Position numbers and translations under genes: made by a program. Shown here piece by piece: positions 22,423 to 33,619 of a stretch of 64,000 nucleotides of DNA. The stretch's first letter is position 1, and each line of letters begins with the position of its first letter. Source of the stretch: Neoceratodus forsteri (taxonomy: Eukaryota > Chordata > Ceratodontiformes > Ceratodontidae); NCBI GenBank assembly GCA_016271365.2, contig CM028129.1, positions 841,544,001 to 841,608,000 of the forward strand, given 5' to 3'. The notes beneath the pieces are model-generated. The model was given only the letters and a program-made list of their open reading frames with translations, was not told the DNA's origin and ran no database searches.

Positions 22423-23994
22423 GATCAAAATGTGGTAAAGATGCAGTAAGGGTCACAAACATAGTGTCTTTGATGGCGCATTTATTGGATTTATAACAAG
22501 GTCCCCTATTGGGATGATGGGTGACATAACCTAAGTTACGTGCAGTTGACATGGGGATAGATAGTGACCTGGAAGTGCACATTGTGATGCAAGCAGCAGA
22601 TTTACGATGGGGACAATACCATTTAGTAAGCCTTCTGTCATGAATAATATCTGGAATATGTCCAGATTCCAGATCACGGAAAAGATTATTTACAGTGGTT
22701 ATGACATAAAAGCCATAAGCAGAACATAGGATTTCCCTTGCAATATATTGCTTGTCTACTACTTTGTTATTGTGTTGGACAAGTTCATTAATTTTATCCT
22801 TAGTATCTGTAAAACTTGGCAATATCATGCATGTTATACACGGTAAAGTACTCTTTCTGACTAAGCCCATCTACACCATGCAATAAGGGTGGTAGTATAT
22901 CATTTTTCATGCCATCCTGTAATTTGGACATTTGATTAGTGATAGAGGCAATATCTGTTCTGTTCGTGATGGACATGCCAGTTCTGAAGAGACCAGAAAT
23001 AGTGCCTGTGGCACCAGTGACATCAGCAGTGTCATGCCTCCTATGGGAGGAGAAAGGTTTGGACTTTTTCTTGTCATTAGGGATCAGCCTAGGCCGGAAT
23101 AAACCTAAGTGTTCAATAGTATGTGTACCAGCTACTGGGTCTTGTGTACATGTCTGGTATGCTGCAAGACTGTCTAATAACATGGTACTGAAAAACTTAG
23201 ATGTGTTTGTATTATGGTACATACCAAATTCAGCCATATTCCAATAAATAGGATTAAATATAATTGTAACATGCATGTACTGCACATTGTTGACAAGGGT
23301 ACCAGAAAGGGATGTGGCAGTGAGACCACTGGTTGGGCCAGGTTTCTGTGGGGGACAATCAGTCAATTTAGCTTCAGTAGGGGGTACAACAGTCAATAAC
23401 AGAGCTGCTGTAGCTTTATAATGATGATTACAGAAGTCTTTTGTGGAGTCTTGTGGGAACCTTTCACAAAAAGCAGGGTAAATCAGAGCAATCAGATTAT
23501 ATAGACCAGAATATCTGTGACTGGCTTGGTGAATGGACAGGGTACCATTTGGGTCAATGTTGGTATTGGGCCAACCTTGGAAAGTGCCTTTTGCAAGGCG
23601 GGCAACAGGGAGTGTCTTTCCATTGTTGTCAGTTTGCCATTCAATTTCAAGTGAAGATTTATCAGGGGCCACAACTGCAGCAGTGAGGAAGGTGTCTTTG
23701 CCTTCCTGGACAGTAATCAATTTGTTGGGAACATCTATACTAACTCCTTCAGGATGGTGGTGGGTTTTTCTGCTGGGGTCATGTATCATCCCTGAGGATG
23801 ATCAAATAGTGGAAGGAGTTGCCTTAGACGTTGGTTGCATTTGGATACAGTTTTCATATCCTTCACATGGATAAAGGGGGAATACTCCTAGTAGCAGGAG
23901 AGCCAGGTGCAAGATAGCCATCTCGCAGGAATACCCGTAAGGAAAAAGAAAAGTTCACTAGGTACAATTCTGCCCAATGGGGTTAGGAAATGTA

Positions 23995-25870
23995 ATTATG
24001 CTCCTTTACACAACTTTAACTGGTTTGCATGCAACCATTTCTCAATAAGTTTCTCCTGCTGGAGTCTAACTTGGTAGACTACAGGACTGAGTTAGTTGAC
24101 AATGGGATAGGGTCCTTCCTACTTATTAGAGAAGGAGTGTGTAGGGTGAGCAAATCGGAGTACCATTACTTGATCTCTGACTTGCCAGTCCACTTCTTGT
24201 GTGTGTTTGTCAAACTGGAGTGGGCCTTGCCCATGTGGTGTGCAGCATACAAGTGGGTTTTAACAATGCCATCTCTGAGTTTTGCAGCATATTTGTCTAC
24301 AGACACTCTGTCTGCAGTGGGTGTGTTTAGATTAAACAACAGGTGTTCAGCTAGTCTCATGGTTCTACCAGTCATCACCTTGAAGGGTGTCAACTGGGTG
24401 GTGACTGAAGGAGTATCCCTAATTGCCATAAGGAGACAAGACAAAAGGGAATCCCAGTCCTTGGGATTGTCCTCAATAAATTTGGAAAGCATTTGCTTAA
24501 TCCGTCTGTTGGCTTTCTACCTGACCTGATGATTGAGGGTGGCATGGTATGTGGAACTTCTGGTGTACCCTTAGAAGCTCAAAAGTGTTCCTTGCATTAA
24601 CTCACCTGTAAAGCTGGCTCCTTTGTCAGAATCTGCCTTGAGAGGTAGACCCCACCTGGAGAACAATTTTTCTACCAGGACTTTTGCAGTTGCCTTGGCT
24701 GTACATGTCTTAGTGGGGAAAGCTTTGACCCACTTGGAGAATAGGTCAGTAACCACCAGTGCATGCTTGTTGTTCCTACTGGTGTTGGTCAGGGGACCAA
24801 TAAAGTCAATTTGGATTGCATGCCCAGGACCAGATTGTCTCTGAGGAAGTAGTTTGGCATTTCACTTTGTTGAGGCCGGATTGTTCTGGGCACAAATTAG
24901 GCAATTTTCTATGTAGTGTCTGACATCCTTGGTGATGCCTGGCCACCAACCAACAGTTTTCAGTCTCTGGATTGTGTTTTCCACCCCCTGGTGTCCACCA
25001 GTTGGGGTGTCATGGACTTGGTGGATGAATTCAGTTCTTAAGGATTCAGTGACTATCCACAGCTTGTAGTTTGAGTCATCAGACTTATACCAGATCAGTT
25101 TGTTGCCTTGTGACAGATGCAATTGATTTGCATGTCTTTTGTAAGGGCTATGAGTAGGCAGTTCTTGTTCAGTCCCTTTGTCAAGGAATCTGAACACTTC
25201 TCTTAACTGAGGGTCAGACTTTTGTGTTGCGGAGAAGTCCAGTGGCACAAAGGGTTCAGGTTTCTTCTTTATAGCAGCTATCTGTATCACTGCTAGAGCA
25301 TCGGGGTGAACCATTTCAAATGTCTCCCCCCCCCCCGAGCACCCTCTTCACCTAGAGTGTCTGCCCTATCATTGAAAGAATGGTATGGATCAGACTTTGA
25401 ATGGGCTTTCACTTTGTGAATGAACAATTTGTATTTAAAGTGCTGGGTCAGCTCGTGAATGTAGACAAAGAGTGCTTTGTACTTCACTGGGGTGCCATTA
25501 GAAAATGCAAAGGAGTTCTTCTGCCAGAAAGGTAAAAATTCAGCCAGAGAGCAACAGACCCAGTTGAAGTCTATAAAGATGATGGTGTCTTCAATGCCAT
25601 GTTGTATCAGTTTGAGGGCACAGGCCACAGCTGCTAATTCTGCATACTGAAATGATGCAATGCTGCAGTGCTTGGAAGCACAGTGTTACCACTGGGATGC
25701 ATGATGAGCACTCCAAATTTGACTACCTGCTCTCCTTCTTAGTATGAGGCAGAGCCATCAGTAAAGACATGACACAGGGAGGTGTCAGCAAGGAGTTTTG
25801 GAGAAGCGGGGAGAAAAGGGCTTGGGGCCTGTAGTTGTTAATCCGAACTGCTACTACCAGGGAGTTCCTG
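23995..25870 (-). pseudogene. pol: retroviral pol remnant: RNase H and integrase only
   Basis: RNase H starts near 25790 with 'VFTDGSA' (first Asp). A Glu follows in 'QYAELAAVACALKL' after a frame change, a third acidic position in 'IIFIDFNW', and the last Asp in 'NDRADTLG' (about 25360). Integrase follows. A His-His-Cys-Cys zinc module lies at about 25020-24880, ending 'CLICAQNN'. The core has 'QIDFIGPL' (first Asp) near 24790 and 'LKADSDKGASFTGEL' (second Asp) near 24610. The catalytic-Glu region near 24510 is broken by a stop and shift. A C-terminal domain runs to a stop near 23995. Protease and the polymerase domain are missing, with the gap falling near 25870-26020. The enzyme would be dead. 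Confidence 0.85.
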
Positions 25871-26020
25871 GAGAAGTAGATTGACCTGTTCTTGTCAGGT
25901 CTCTTTCAGGTCCTGCATAGCTGCAGTGAAGGGTGCTGCCTCAGGGTTCAGGCCTGGTGCGGCCTGATCTGAGGATGCTCCCTCATCGCCTTGGTTTAGT
26001 GAGGCCTGTGGTGCCGGAGC

Positions 26021-28071
26021 TCATGCTGTGATGGTACATGCTGGGACTGACTCCGTTACTGACCAAACATGCCCGAGGAGGCTGAAGAGGTAGTTGTTCT
26101 CCTCCGCTATCTCACGGTAAGAAGGGCCTGATCGATGATTTCGATTGCCCAGGTTGGAATTAGTGTTGTTCAAATTCTGCTTGTTGTTCCTATTATAGTT
26201 CTGGTTTCCACATCTGGACTGGGAGTATTGCTTGTTGTCCGAGGAGGTGGTCTTTTTGTTTTGGGCCTTGCCTTCCACTGTGTAGTGGGTTGTGGACTCA
26301 CCAGTGGATTGCACTGTGGCCACCTTTTTTGAACCGGAATTCAGATCTTGGAGGTAGAGCTGGTAAACCTGCTTGGTCTTCTGAAGAATGTCTGCAAATT
26401 TGTCCATTCTGGGTAAAATCGTGGGCTCAACTTTTCACAGATGGACAGAATCATGTTCTGGAGGTACAAGTTCTTGTACTCAATTAGGTCAGCGTCCACA
26501 GCTTCACTTGAAAGCTGTTTGCTAGTACGGTAGACCATCCATAACCTTTGGTGGTATGTTGCTGGGCTCTCCTTGGCAGTTTCTTGTATGGGGTAGGTCA
26601 ACATCATGCCAACCACACCTAGGTTGTGTGCTGAAATGAGTTCAGCTATGATCTCATCAAAAGATGAATTTGTGGCTTGGTGGGCCACCTCTGGGAGTTT
26701 TACCCAGATGCCAGTGTCTATGGTCTGCTGAAGGATCTGTATCTGGTAGACTGCTGGTAGACTAAGCATCTCATATTTGGAACGTACATTCTCCAAATGT
26801 CAACTGAGATTGTCACTGGGGCTCATGCGGCCTATGTTGTCAGTGATCTGCTGTACAGAGTGGGTCAACTGAAGGGGATTATTGTGTGCACGGTCAAAGG
26901 GAGGGGTCAAGCCTCATGCTCTGCGAAGGGTGGCCTCTGCTGTGGCATTAACCACAATGCGAAGGATGGCTGTCTGGGCAGCAGCATCCTTCATCATCTT
27001 TTCCAGATGTATTTTAAAGGCTTCCTTGCTTTCCTCAGACAAATCTGTCTTAGCGAGGGCGGCCTCGATCATTTGATCACTCTCCTGCTTGTTGGACCTT
27101 GTCAGAGTGGCAATTGAAGGGTCCATTTCTAGGCCTCGACCCCCCATCTTGGGGGGTCACCATCTTGGCAGCACACGTGATAGTCATTATTCCGCTAATG
27201 TCATAGGGTAATGCTATTGTAATGCGGGGATCCGCCATCTTGTGGGTGGTGGTGGACACTGGACCAGAGCAAGGGTGTGGCTGGGTGCCATCATGGTAGG
27301 TGTCATCACCAGAATCATCATCCCTGGATGATGTAAGGTCGATGGGTGTGTAGTGAAACCTGCCCATTGCCTTGACGTGATCTGGCAGCACTTCTCACTG
27401 ATGGCGCAGTTTTGCCATCTCTAATCTACAACCTTTGTGACTAACATTTGCAATGTTCTGCTCTACACGTTTCATAACTTCTTTCTGTAACACTCTGTAT
27501 GTGGAGCTTAACTCGCAGTTGTCCCCAAGCTCCCTATTCAGTTCTTCACTTACCCATGTCAGATCATCTCTCATCTCATCCAGTCCCTCACTTAAAGTCT
27601 CATTCCTATCACTCAAGAAATCATTCATCTGCAACACCTGCCTCTTATCCTGTCTCAACCCTTCACATTCATCTCTCAACATACTTAAATCTCAATCATT
27701 ACCCTGTACAGAACAGTGCAAAAGAGTCTCGTTCTTACTGTGCAGTGACTGAAGTACTGTTTCAAGTCGTTGTACTGTTTTCAAACTTTCAGATGCCTGC
27801 AATCCCATCTATTAAGAGATGAGAGATGCAGTTAGAGGGAATGAAACCTTGATTCAGAGGCTGCTAGAGCAGCATATAGAGCCGCGACCAACAGCCGTTT
27901 AGCATCACACTTTATGGCTGTTTGCCTCGCCTCAGAGGATTGGGTTGAAATCCCCAGCATGGGGTTTTCAGATTGATTTGCATCTAGTGTGAAATCGTTC
28001 CAGCCTCCATGGGAGGTAAGGAAATTAGAGACGTTGAGTTTCAAGTCTGCACAAATATTAGACGTAGACAT
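26021..28071 (-). pseudogene. gag: retroviral gag remnant
   Basis: Start taken at 28071 ('MSTSNICADLKL'); an upstream in-frame ATG at 28101 is possible. Pieces in shifting frames follow. A ~78-residue N-terminal part comes first. At 27682-27395 is a charged, heptad-rich coiled coil. An acidic and Ser/Asp-rich linker sits near 27300. A capsid-like helical region at 27147-26914 and 26796-26341 includes 'YPIQETAKESPATYHQRLWM', with an NLYLQ motif further on. The C-terminal part (26407-26021) is Asn, Gln and Arg-rich, as in a nucleic-acid-binding domain, yet has no Cys-x2-Cys-x4-His-x4-Cys knuckle. A coiled coil plus a knuckle-free basic C-terminus is known from foamy-virus Gag, but other lineages can lack knuckles. 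It is broken by several stops. Confidence 0.7.
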
Positions 28072-28355
28072 AGTGGTACCAGTAAATGTTTTGGGAAACA
28101 CAAAAAGTTAACCCATCAGTGGGTGCCGTGCTATGTATTGATCCACAGCAGGCAGACCAATGGATGATCTGGGTACTGTACTCTCACAATCCTGCAATTT
28201 GAAACTGTTGCTGAGCAAGGTGAGTCGGCATCAACCAAGCCCAATATACAGCCAAGATGCTATGGAGTTATAAGTATGGGCGAGGTGATACCTACTTACT
28301 ACCCGCAGGGAAGGGTGAGCCAACAAGTCATGAAACTTTGCAAATCCAGACCGCC

Positions 28356-28373
28356 TGCATGCAGTTGCCAATA
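28356..28373 (-). other. putative primer-binding site
   Basis: Directly inside the 5' LTR, the minus strand reads 'TATTGGCAACTGCATGCAGG'. The TGG three bases in is the expected start of a tRNA 3'-end complement. The following bases do not match any tRNA I can name with confidence, so the primer tRNA is unassigned. Confidence 0.4.
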
Positions 28374-29956
28374 TGTTAGCTCTGACCAGATTCTTTGCAG
28401 TCTTGGAAATGTGAAAGAGACATGGACTAGTGCCATGTTTGGTAATAAATCTTGTTTATTACACAAAAGATAACGGTTGCCATAAGCAGGTCTAACCATA
28501 GACACTGGGAGCCAAAAGTTTCCTAAATTTTATTTATTTATTTATGACTTTGATAACTGGGTAAGTGCACTGATCCCAGGGACCATTTTCAGGCATGACC
28601 CAGGCCATAACACATGGCACAGAGTGACAGTGGAGTACAAGGTAACAGTAATACACATGAAACAGATTTGATACAAGCAACAATAGTAGACACAATATAC
28701 AGGTTTGATGCATAGGTCCATTTGAGAACAGTGAATACAAGGTTTCAATATCAGACATGAGAAGACTTGGTACAAACAAACAAATCATAGGCACAGTGTA
28801 CAATGTGAGACTGCATCATCCAGTGAGCAAGTAATACACAGAATACTCAGTAAAAATGTATATACAATACGTACAGGCAAGGAAGTCAAATATTACTGTA
28901 AAAAATGCAATATAACAGTTGTAGGCAAGAGAGTTGACTAGTGTGGGTAGGTGGGTCACCCCTGGGCTGGGGAGTTGACTAGTGTGGGTTGGTGTGAGAC
29001 CCCTGGGAGCATCGGCAGGATGAGTTTTCCAGGAACCAGACTTTAAGGTGGGACTTGAAACTGGAGTGTGTGTCAATGGAATGGAGTTCAGCCAGTAGTT
29101 TGTTCCACTGCAAGGGGGAAGCTGCAGACCAAACTCTGCTACCCATGTTGGTGGATACCCTAGGAACAGCTAGAGGGGGAGTACCATTTGAGTGGAGGTT
29201 GCGGAGGAGTGTTCGGGTTTTCAGAATGGCATTTAGGGGGGATTCTGGAGCCGTGCAGATGACATTGTCCACCATGCAGCAGAGGCTAGGTCAAAGCGAC
29301 CTTGCAGCGGTGGCCATCTAAGGGTATTATAGATGGTACAGTGGTGGGTGGAGAATAGGGCCAATAAAGCAAAGTGGCAGGTGGTGTTGTAGGCAGTGGA
29401 GAGTTTAGCCATAGCAGTAGCTGAGATCCTGGCATAACTAGGGGAGCACTAGTCAAGAATAGGCCAATACACTAAGGAGTGAAGAAGGTCTCGAGGAGAA
29501 TGCGTAATACAGTAGGTTATATATTATGATTATTACCATGGTAACTTAGAAGACTAGATAAATAAAATAAGCCCTACTGGCTAAAAGTTAGGTGGCTCCA
29601 CAGTGTTATCTATCCTTATACATTATTTGTAATGTCAGCTAAAACATAAAACAAAGGATTCATACAAGGTACAGGATGTAGTGCAGTAATACATTAATCC
29701 AAAAGGTGGCAGTGCAGACTGTATAATAACTTCTCAGATGATACAAAGACACTAGTGTGTCTTGGCACACTATATGCTGTTACTAAGCAAAGTAAAGTAA
29801 AATCATAATTAAAATGTTTCCCTGACACTTACACTTGTACGGTAAGTGCCAATGCCCTACAAGTTAGTAGTGGTTTGTCATAATGTATATGTAACATAAG
29901 GTTTGTCTAAGGTGCATAGTGGGAGGTCAGTTAGAGTGTGGGGACCTCGCATAACA
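28374..29956 (-). repeat. 5' LTR of the endogenous retrovirus, split by a LINE
   Basis: LTR sequence runs 29956-29466 and resumes 28527-28374. Together it is close to the length of the 3' LTR. The outer end keeps the TG (minus strand) lost in the other LTR. The AATAAA signal is at 28455-28460. The interrupting 938 bp is a 5'-truncated LINE. Confidence 0.9.
28528..29465 (-). mobile_element. L2/Rex-like LINE 3' end nested in the 5' LTR
   Basis: The minus-strand frame 29275-28979 ends a LINE ORF2 ('NMGSRVWSAASPLQWNKLLA', then 'FKSHLKVWFLE'), the C-terminal block seen in L2/Rex/CR1-type elements. The 3' untranslated part runs to a 'aaataaataaataaaat' tail at 28528-28545. A tandem 'cacactagtcaactc' pair lies near 28935-28990. 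The junctions with the LTR show only a 3-4 bp duplication ('aaat'/'aat'). It inserted after the provirus. Confidence 0.75.
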
Positions 29957-29960
29957 CTGT
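29957..29960. repeat. 4-bp target duplication, right copy
   Basis: 'ctgt', matching 20199-20202, abuts the LTR terminus 'cataaca'. Confidence 0.7.
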
Positions 29961-31480
29961 TCAGGACTAAGAGGAAACAGGAAAGAAACACAAGTTTTGC
30001 ATTATATCCAGTGGACTGTTGCTGCTGAACATGTATTAGGGTTCTCTTCTTGTAAAATCGATAGATAACTCAAATGGTAATGCTGGCAGCCCTAGAGGAC
30101 TAGTACAGTCATTGTAATTAACAGCTGTAATGAGCAAAGTGTGCTTACACAGCAGTTTAGATTTGCTATAAGAAAACAGGAATTAAGAAAGGTGGCAATT
30201 AAAATACCAAACTATGTCAAATATCAGTAATTGGATTTATACTGTAAACTGGGAAATCTAGTGAGTCCAAACTGAGGTCCTTAAATCCTTGCAGCAACAC
30301 TGCCAATTTGTTGTCATTCCTCTAAACGAGGAGCAGGCTGAGTATGGCACTGCTCAGCTGGTTCCTGGGCAGTGTCATGTAGGTGAAAGAATGTAGTCAC
30401 AGTCTTATAGGTGTGGCTGCCTGCTTGCAACTAAATGAAGTTTCCACCCATTACCCAGCAGAACAGCTGTCATTGTCAAGCCTCTTGAACCCTGAGCTCC
30501 ATTGAATGTGACAGTGGCACACTTCTGAAGCCTGCTGCTCTACTCTCACAACGTGTGTGCTTCATGCCTGCATACACAAGCAAATATAATAAAAGGAAGG
30601 CATGGAGAGGAGTGGGGGTACTGACAGATAACTTGCTCCACTCTAAAAGATCTCAACCATTACTAAAAGCAGTGGAATCATTTTTAAAAAGGCATTGGCA
30701 CTGAGCTTCACTCTTGAGGTCAGAGGACATCAGAACCCCTCTGTGGCAGAACACACTGGTTGTGCATAGTTGCCCATCCAGTATTCTTTATTTTGTCAGT
30801 GCACTTTCATGTTCCTCCACAGCTCAATTTCACAGGTTCCCTCCACTGGCATAGGGAACTATCTCAGTTAATCCCTGGCATCTTTGATGTCAGAGATGTT
30901 GGATTTTCTGACCCTATTCTCACTGGCCAAACTGACTGCCTCTCTCCATTCTCCAGGCTTTCCAGGATCCTGAGCTTCTGTTTAATGGTAAGCACATTTC
31001 TCTTTTTGACACAGACATGCTTATTTCCACGAGTGACTGACAGTCAAAACCTCTTACCCTACTTACCACAACACCTAAAATAGTCACATTAACAAAGCAG
31101 TTGGCTTACTAATTGACAAAGAATGAAACTGTAACCAGTCCTAAAGTTACTAAACAAAAATCAAACAAACATAAACCGCCCATAACAGTCACGACATTTC
31201 ACCTCACCCTACCATGCAGACACTGACAAGTGTCGAGATGTACCTTGGGGTGTACTGGTTTTACACACCTCATTCCATAAGGAAATAGGCTGAAATGGGT
31301 GCAGTATAGGAGAATGAGGTGAACTCTGGAGCCAAAGAGTCCAAGGTGCACATCGATGCCTGTCACTGGATGCAGGGTGGGGGGTGGGGTGGAATGGCAT
31401 GAGCATTACTGTCGACAATCCAAAGTCACACCCCTGATGCAGGTCAGTCTCTACAGGGTAGGGTGTAATGGTTGGAAACC
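29961..31480. other. unassigned sequence
   Basis: No gene or repeat recognised. A plus frame at 30760-31083 has no known domain. G-rich runs occur near 31375-31395. Confidence 0.3.
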
Positions 31481-32441
31481 CTAATGCCCTGGGCATTTCT
31501 TGGTATTTTTACTCCAAGTTTTCAACATGGACTTTTTGTGATCCCACTGCATGAACAGTGACACTATCAGTTTTTTTAGCCAAAAGGTGATTTTGCAGTG
31601 ACTGCGCCATTTGGTGCCACAGGTGCGAAAGCACATTTTGAATACAATGTGAAAAATGACAGCTGTACTGTTCATGAGGAGGTGTACAAAATGGTAATGT
31701 TGAAAATCGGGAGTGAAAATATAAAAAAAACTGAAATCACGAGCATGCGTAGAAACTGCACAATGCTCACCAGTAACGCAATTATTTTGGAGATTTTTTG
31801 CACCAAATTTTCAATATAGGCATTTTAGAACCTCTGCTCACGAACAATGTCACTGTAATTTTTTAAGTTGTCCTGAACATTGATTTCACACACCAACCGC
31901 GCTATTCTGCACCGGAAGTACAAAAACACATTTTGGCCAGGATGTGAAAAATGACAGCTGTGCTGTTCATAAGGAGGTGTAGAAAAATGCCAATGTTGAA
32001 AATCTGGAGTGAAAATATAAAAAATTCTCAAAGTTACGAGTGTACGTAGGAACAGCGCAACTCACGCTTGTAAAACAGTCATTTTTGGGAATCTGTTCAT
32101 CAAATTTTCAACATAGATTTTTGGGAGCCTACCTCATGAACTGTGACACTGTCATTTCATTAATTGGTCCAGAAAGGTGATTCGGTGCAGTGATCGCGAA
32201 ATCACCTTCCGGGACCAAATAACTAGATGACAGTCACTGAATTCATGAGATGGGGCCCCAAGAACCGTATGTTGAAAATTGGTACAAAAATTCAAAAAAA
32301 TGACTGAAATATGCACCAAAGTTGCAAAAAACCTATTTATGTCATTATACAGCTTACCGGCGTTTCTTCAGTTCTCGGTTGGCTTTGAAGAATGCAGATG
32401 TGTTCCTGGTCCACTGAAGATCATTGCACTGGCCTCCGGAG

Positions 32442-32550
32442 GTAAGTATGGGGTGAGGGTGTGTGTAGGGAGGTGGCGTACGCAAAGGTTGGGAGCGGGT
32501 TGGGTGAGGGGACAAGAGAGTCAACTAGGGACTGTTTTCTTTTGATACAG
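32442..32550 (+). other. intron-like segment in composite repeat A
   Basis: It opens with GTAAGTATGG after '...ccggag' and closes with 'ttttgatacag' before 'gttttttaac'. Both match splice consensus. The homologous segment 53381-53473 has the same ends and similar length. No flanking coding frame is apparent, so this may be part of a spliced non-coding transcript or chance kept by common descent. Confidence 0.35.
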
Positions 32551-33017
32551 GTTTTTTAACAAAGACGCAGCCTGAGACTTTTGTCATGTTGGGGTGGGCT
32601 CCCAGCATAGCACTTGCAGTTTGTTAGGGGGCAGTGGAGCCAATGGGGGAATGGGTACCCCGTTGGCCATACAGTGTGGGGGTGGCACATGAGGATGCAG
32701 GACTTTTGCAACCTGGAAGTTTGTTTAGGGGGACACTGGAACCAATGGGGGATTGGGCTCCCCCGTTGGCCATACAGGGGGGCACATGAGGACACTGGAC
32801 TTAAGCCATGCTGGGGTGGGCTCCCAGTGTGGCACCTGGAAGTTTGTTTTTTGAGGGGGCACTGGAGCCAACAGAGATTGGGCACCTCCGTCGGACATAC
32901 AGTGTGCTTGGGGTGGGAGTGTGCATGAGCTGAGGGGGATTGGGCACCCCCTTAGCACACAACAAATGGGGGGGTGCATCATACCAGTGAGAGATGCAGT
33001 GGTGTACAGTTTGACAC

Positions 33018-33107
33018 CTACAATCAGCAGTGGTGACTGCAAGCAATTTGCATACTGCTGACGCATGGCAGTATGCAAATTGCCTACGTTACCACTGCTG
33101 ATTGTAG
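33018..33107. repeat. ~90-bp terminal palindrome of repeat A
   Basis: The arms 'ctacaatcagcagtgg' and 'ccactgctgattgtag' are exact complements. Inner arms 'gcaatttgcatactgc' and 'gcagtatgcaaattgc' are also exact. The loop is about 10 bases around 33062. A near-perfect hairpin at the very end of the G-rich region suggests an element terminus. Confidence 0.85.
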
Positions 33108-33316
33108 TGGTCTTTCTCTTTCAACTATACGCCACCGCATCTGAAATGCTGTCATAGACAACTCAGACATTCACTGGTGCAATACAACTGTGCCTGCAAA
33201 ACAGATCTGGGCATTGGATGTGGGGGTGCCACACCTAAGAAAACTCGTATTGTGGCATTATGTTTCTTGCACATGCACATGCATGAAAGCAAACATAAAA
33301 ATGAATAAATACTAAA

Positions 33317-33619
33317 ACTTAAAGGGGAAGTCTCCCATAGTTTTACACCAATATTTTCCCAACTCCTTATGTGTAACTGTTGTGTGCCTCCTCCAGTTGC
33401 CAGCAGTCCTATTGCTGTCCAAATCTAGATTATACATAAAAATATACAGCCGCCAAAAGTTATCAATGTGTTTGGCCTCCATTTTACCATCAGTGTTGCT
33501 GGAGGAGGGTGATGTCATCAGAGCAACAGATAATGGTGCTGCACTAAATGCAGTTCCACCTGTAAACCAAACCCACAATGTTTGGTTTCCCACTTGAGTA
33601 ATGGAGGAACCCTTTAAGT
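33317..33619. mobile_element. TTAA-flanked MITE, ~300 bp
   Basis: The left end reads TTAA-AGGGG (33319 on) and the right end ACCCT-TTAA (to 33617). The inner bases continue as inverted repeats ('tctcccat' against 'atggagga'). TTAA target duplication plus AGGG/CCCT ends is the signature of piggyBac-type elements. The interior holds no transposase. The minus frame 33593-33312 is open but not recognisable. Confidence 0.5.

Larger units (their letters stand above)
20922..23921 (-). pseudogene. env: retroviral env remnant
   Basis: The ATG at 23921 opens a hydrophobic signal peptide ('MAILHLALLLLGVF') and is followed after about 39 codons by one in-frame stop. The same frame then runs open for about 329 codons (23789-22800). 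That part has a region with an Ig-like pattern (a Trp, then 'GTLSIHQA' and 'SGLY'), a basic 'SSHRRH' surface/transmembrane cleavage-site candidate near 23040, a Gly-rich fusion-peptide-like stretch and a heptad region. Beyond 22800 the frame shifts several times. A hydrophobic anchor and a basic tail lie at about 21065-20922, where a stop ends the gene. A SINE (21890-22405) interrupts it. Without the SINE it would span roughly 2.5 kb. It starts 74 bp after pol ends. It is non-functional because of the stop, shifts and insertion. Confidence 0.8.
20203..29956 (-). mobile_element. endogenous retrovirus, internally deleted, with two nested insertions
   Basis: Read on the minus strand: 5' LTR (29956-28374, split by a LINE), a TGG-starting putative primer site, gag remnant (28071-26021), RNase H and integrase (about 25870-23995), env remnant (23921-20922, split by a SINE), polypurine tract, and 3' LTR (20852-20203). 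The two LTRs differ at several percent of positions, so the insertion is old. The protease and the reverse transcriptase proper are absent between gag and RNase H. Gag shows an N-terminal region with a coiled coil and no Cys-His zinc knuckle, and Env is large. These points lean to a spuma-like or other class III-type lineage, but without the RT the class is not secure. All genes are broken. Confidence 0.9.
31485..33109 (+). mobile_element. composite foldback-type repeat, partial copy A
   Basis: Three parts in order. (1) About 2.5 tandem units of ~295 bp (31485-32300). Each starts near 'caccaaattttcaacata' and contains arms such as 'cgaaatcacctt' that pair within the unit. (2) A module at 32355-32550 with 'aggtaagtatgg' and 'tttgatacagg', resembling a splice donor and acceptor 109 bp apart. 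(3) G-rich subrepeats around 'gggattgggc' (32620-32960), then a ~90-bp terminal palindrome (33018-33107). All parts recur in the same order at 51.8-54.0 kb. No protein is encoded. The left arm seen in copy B is missing here. Confidence 0.6.

Noticed and set aside
20203..29956. Potentially active provirus
   Set aside because: Protease and RT are missing, env and gag carry stops and shifts, and two later insertions split the LTR and env.
30760..31083. 107-codon plus frame as a host exon
   Set aside because: No recognisable domain, and no splice signal that stands out at either end.
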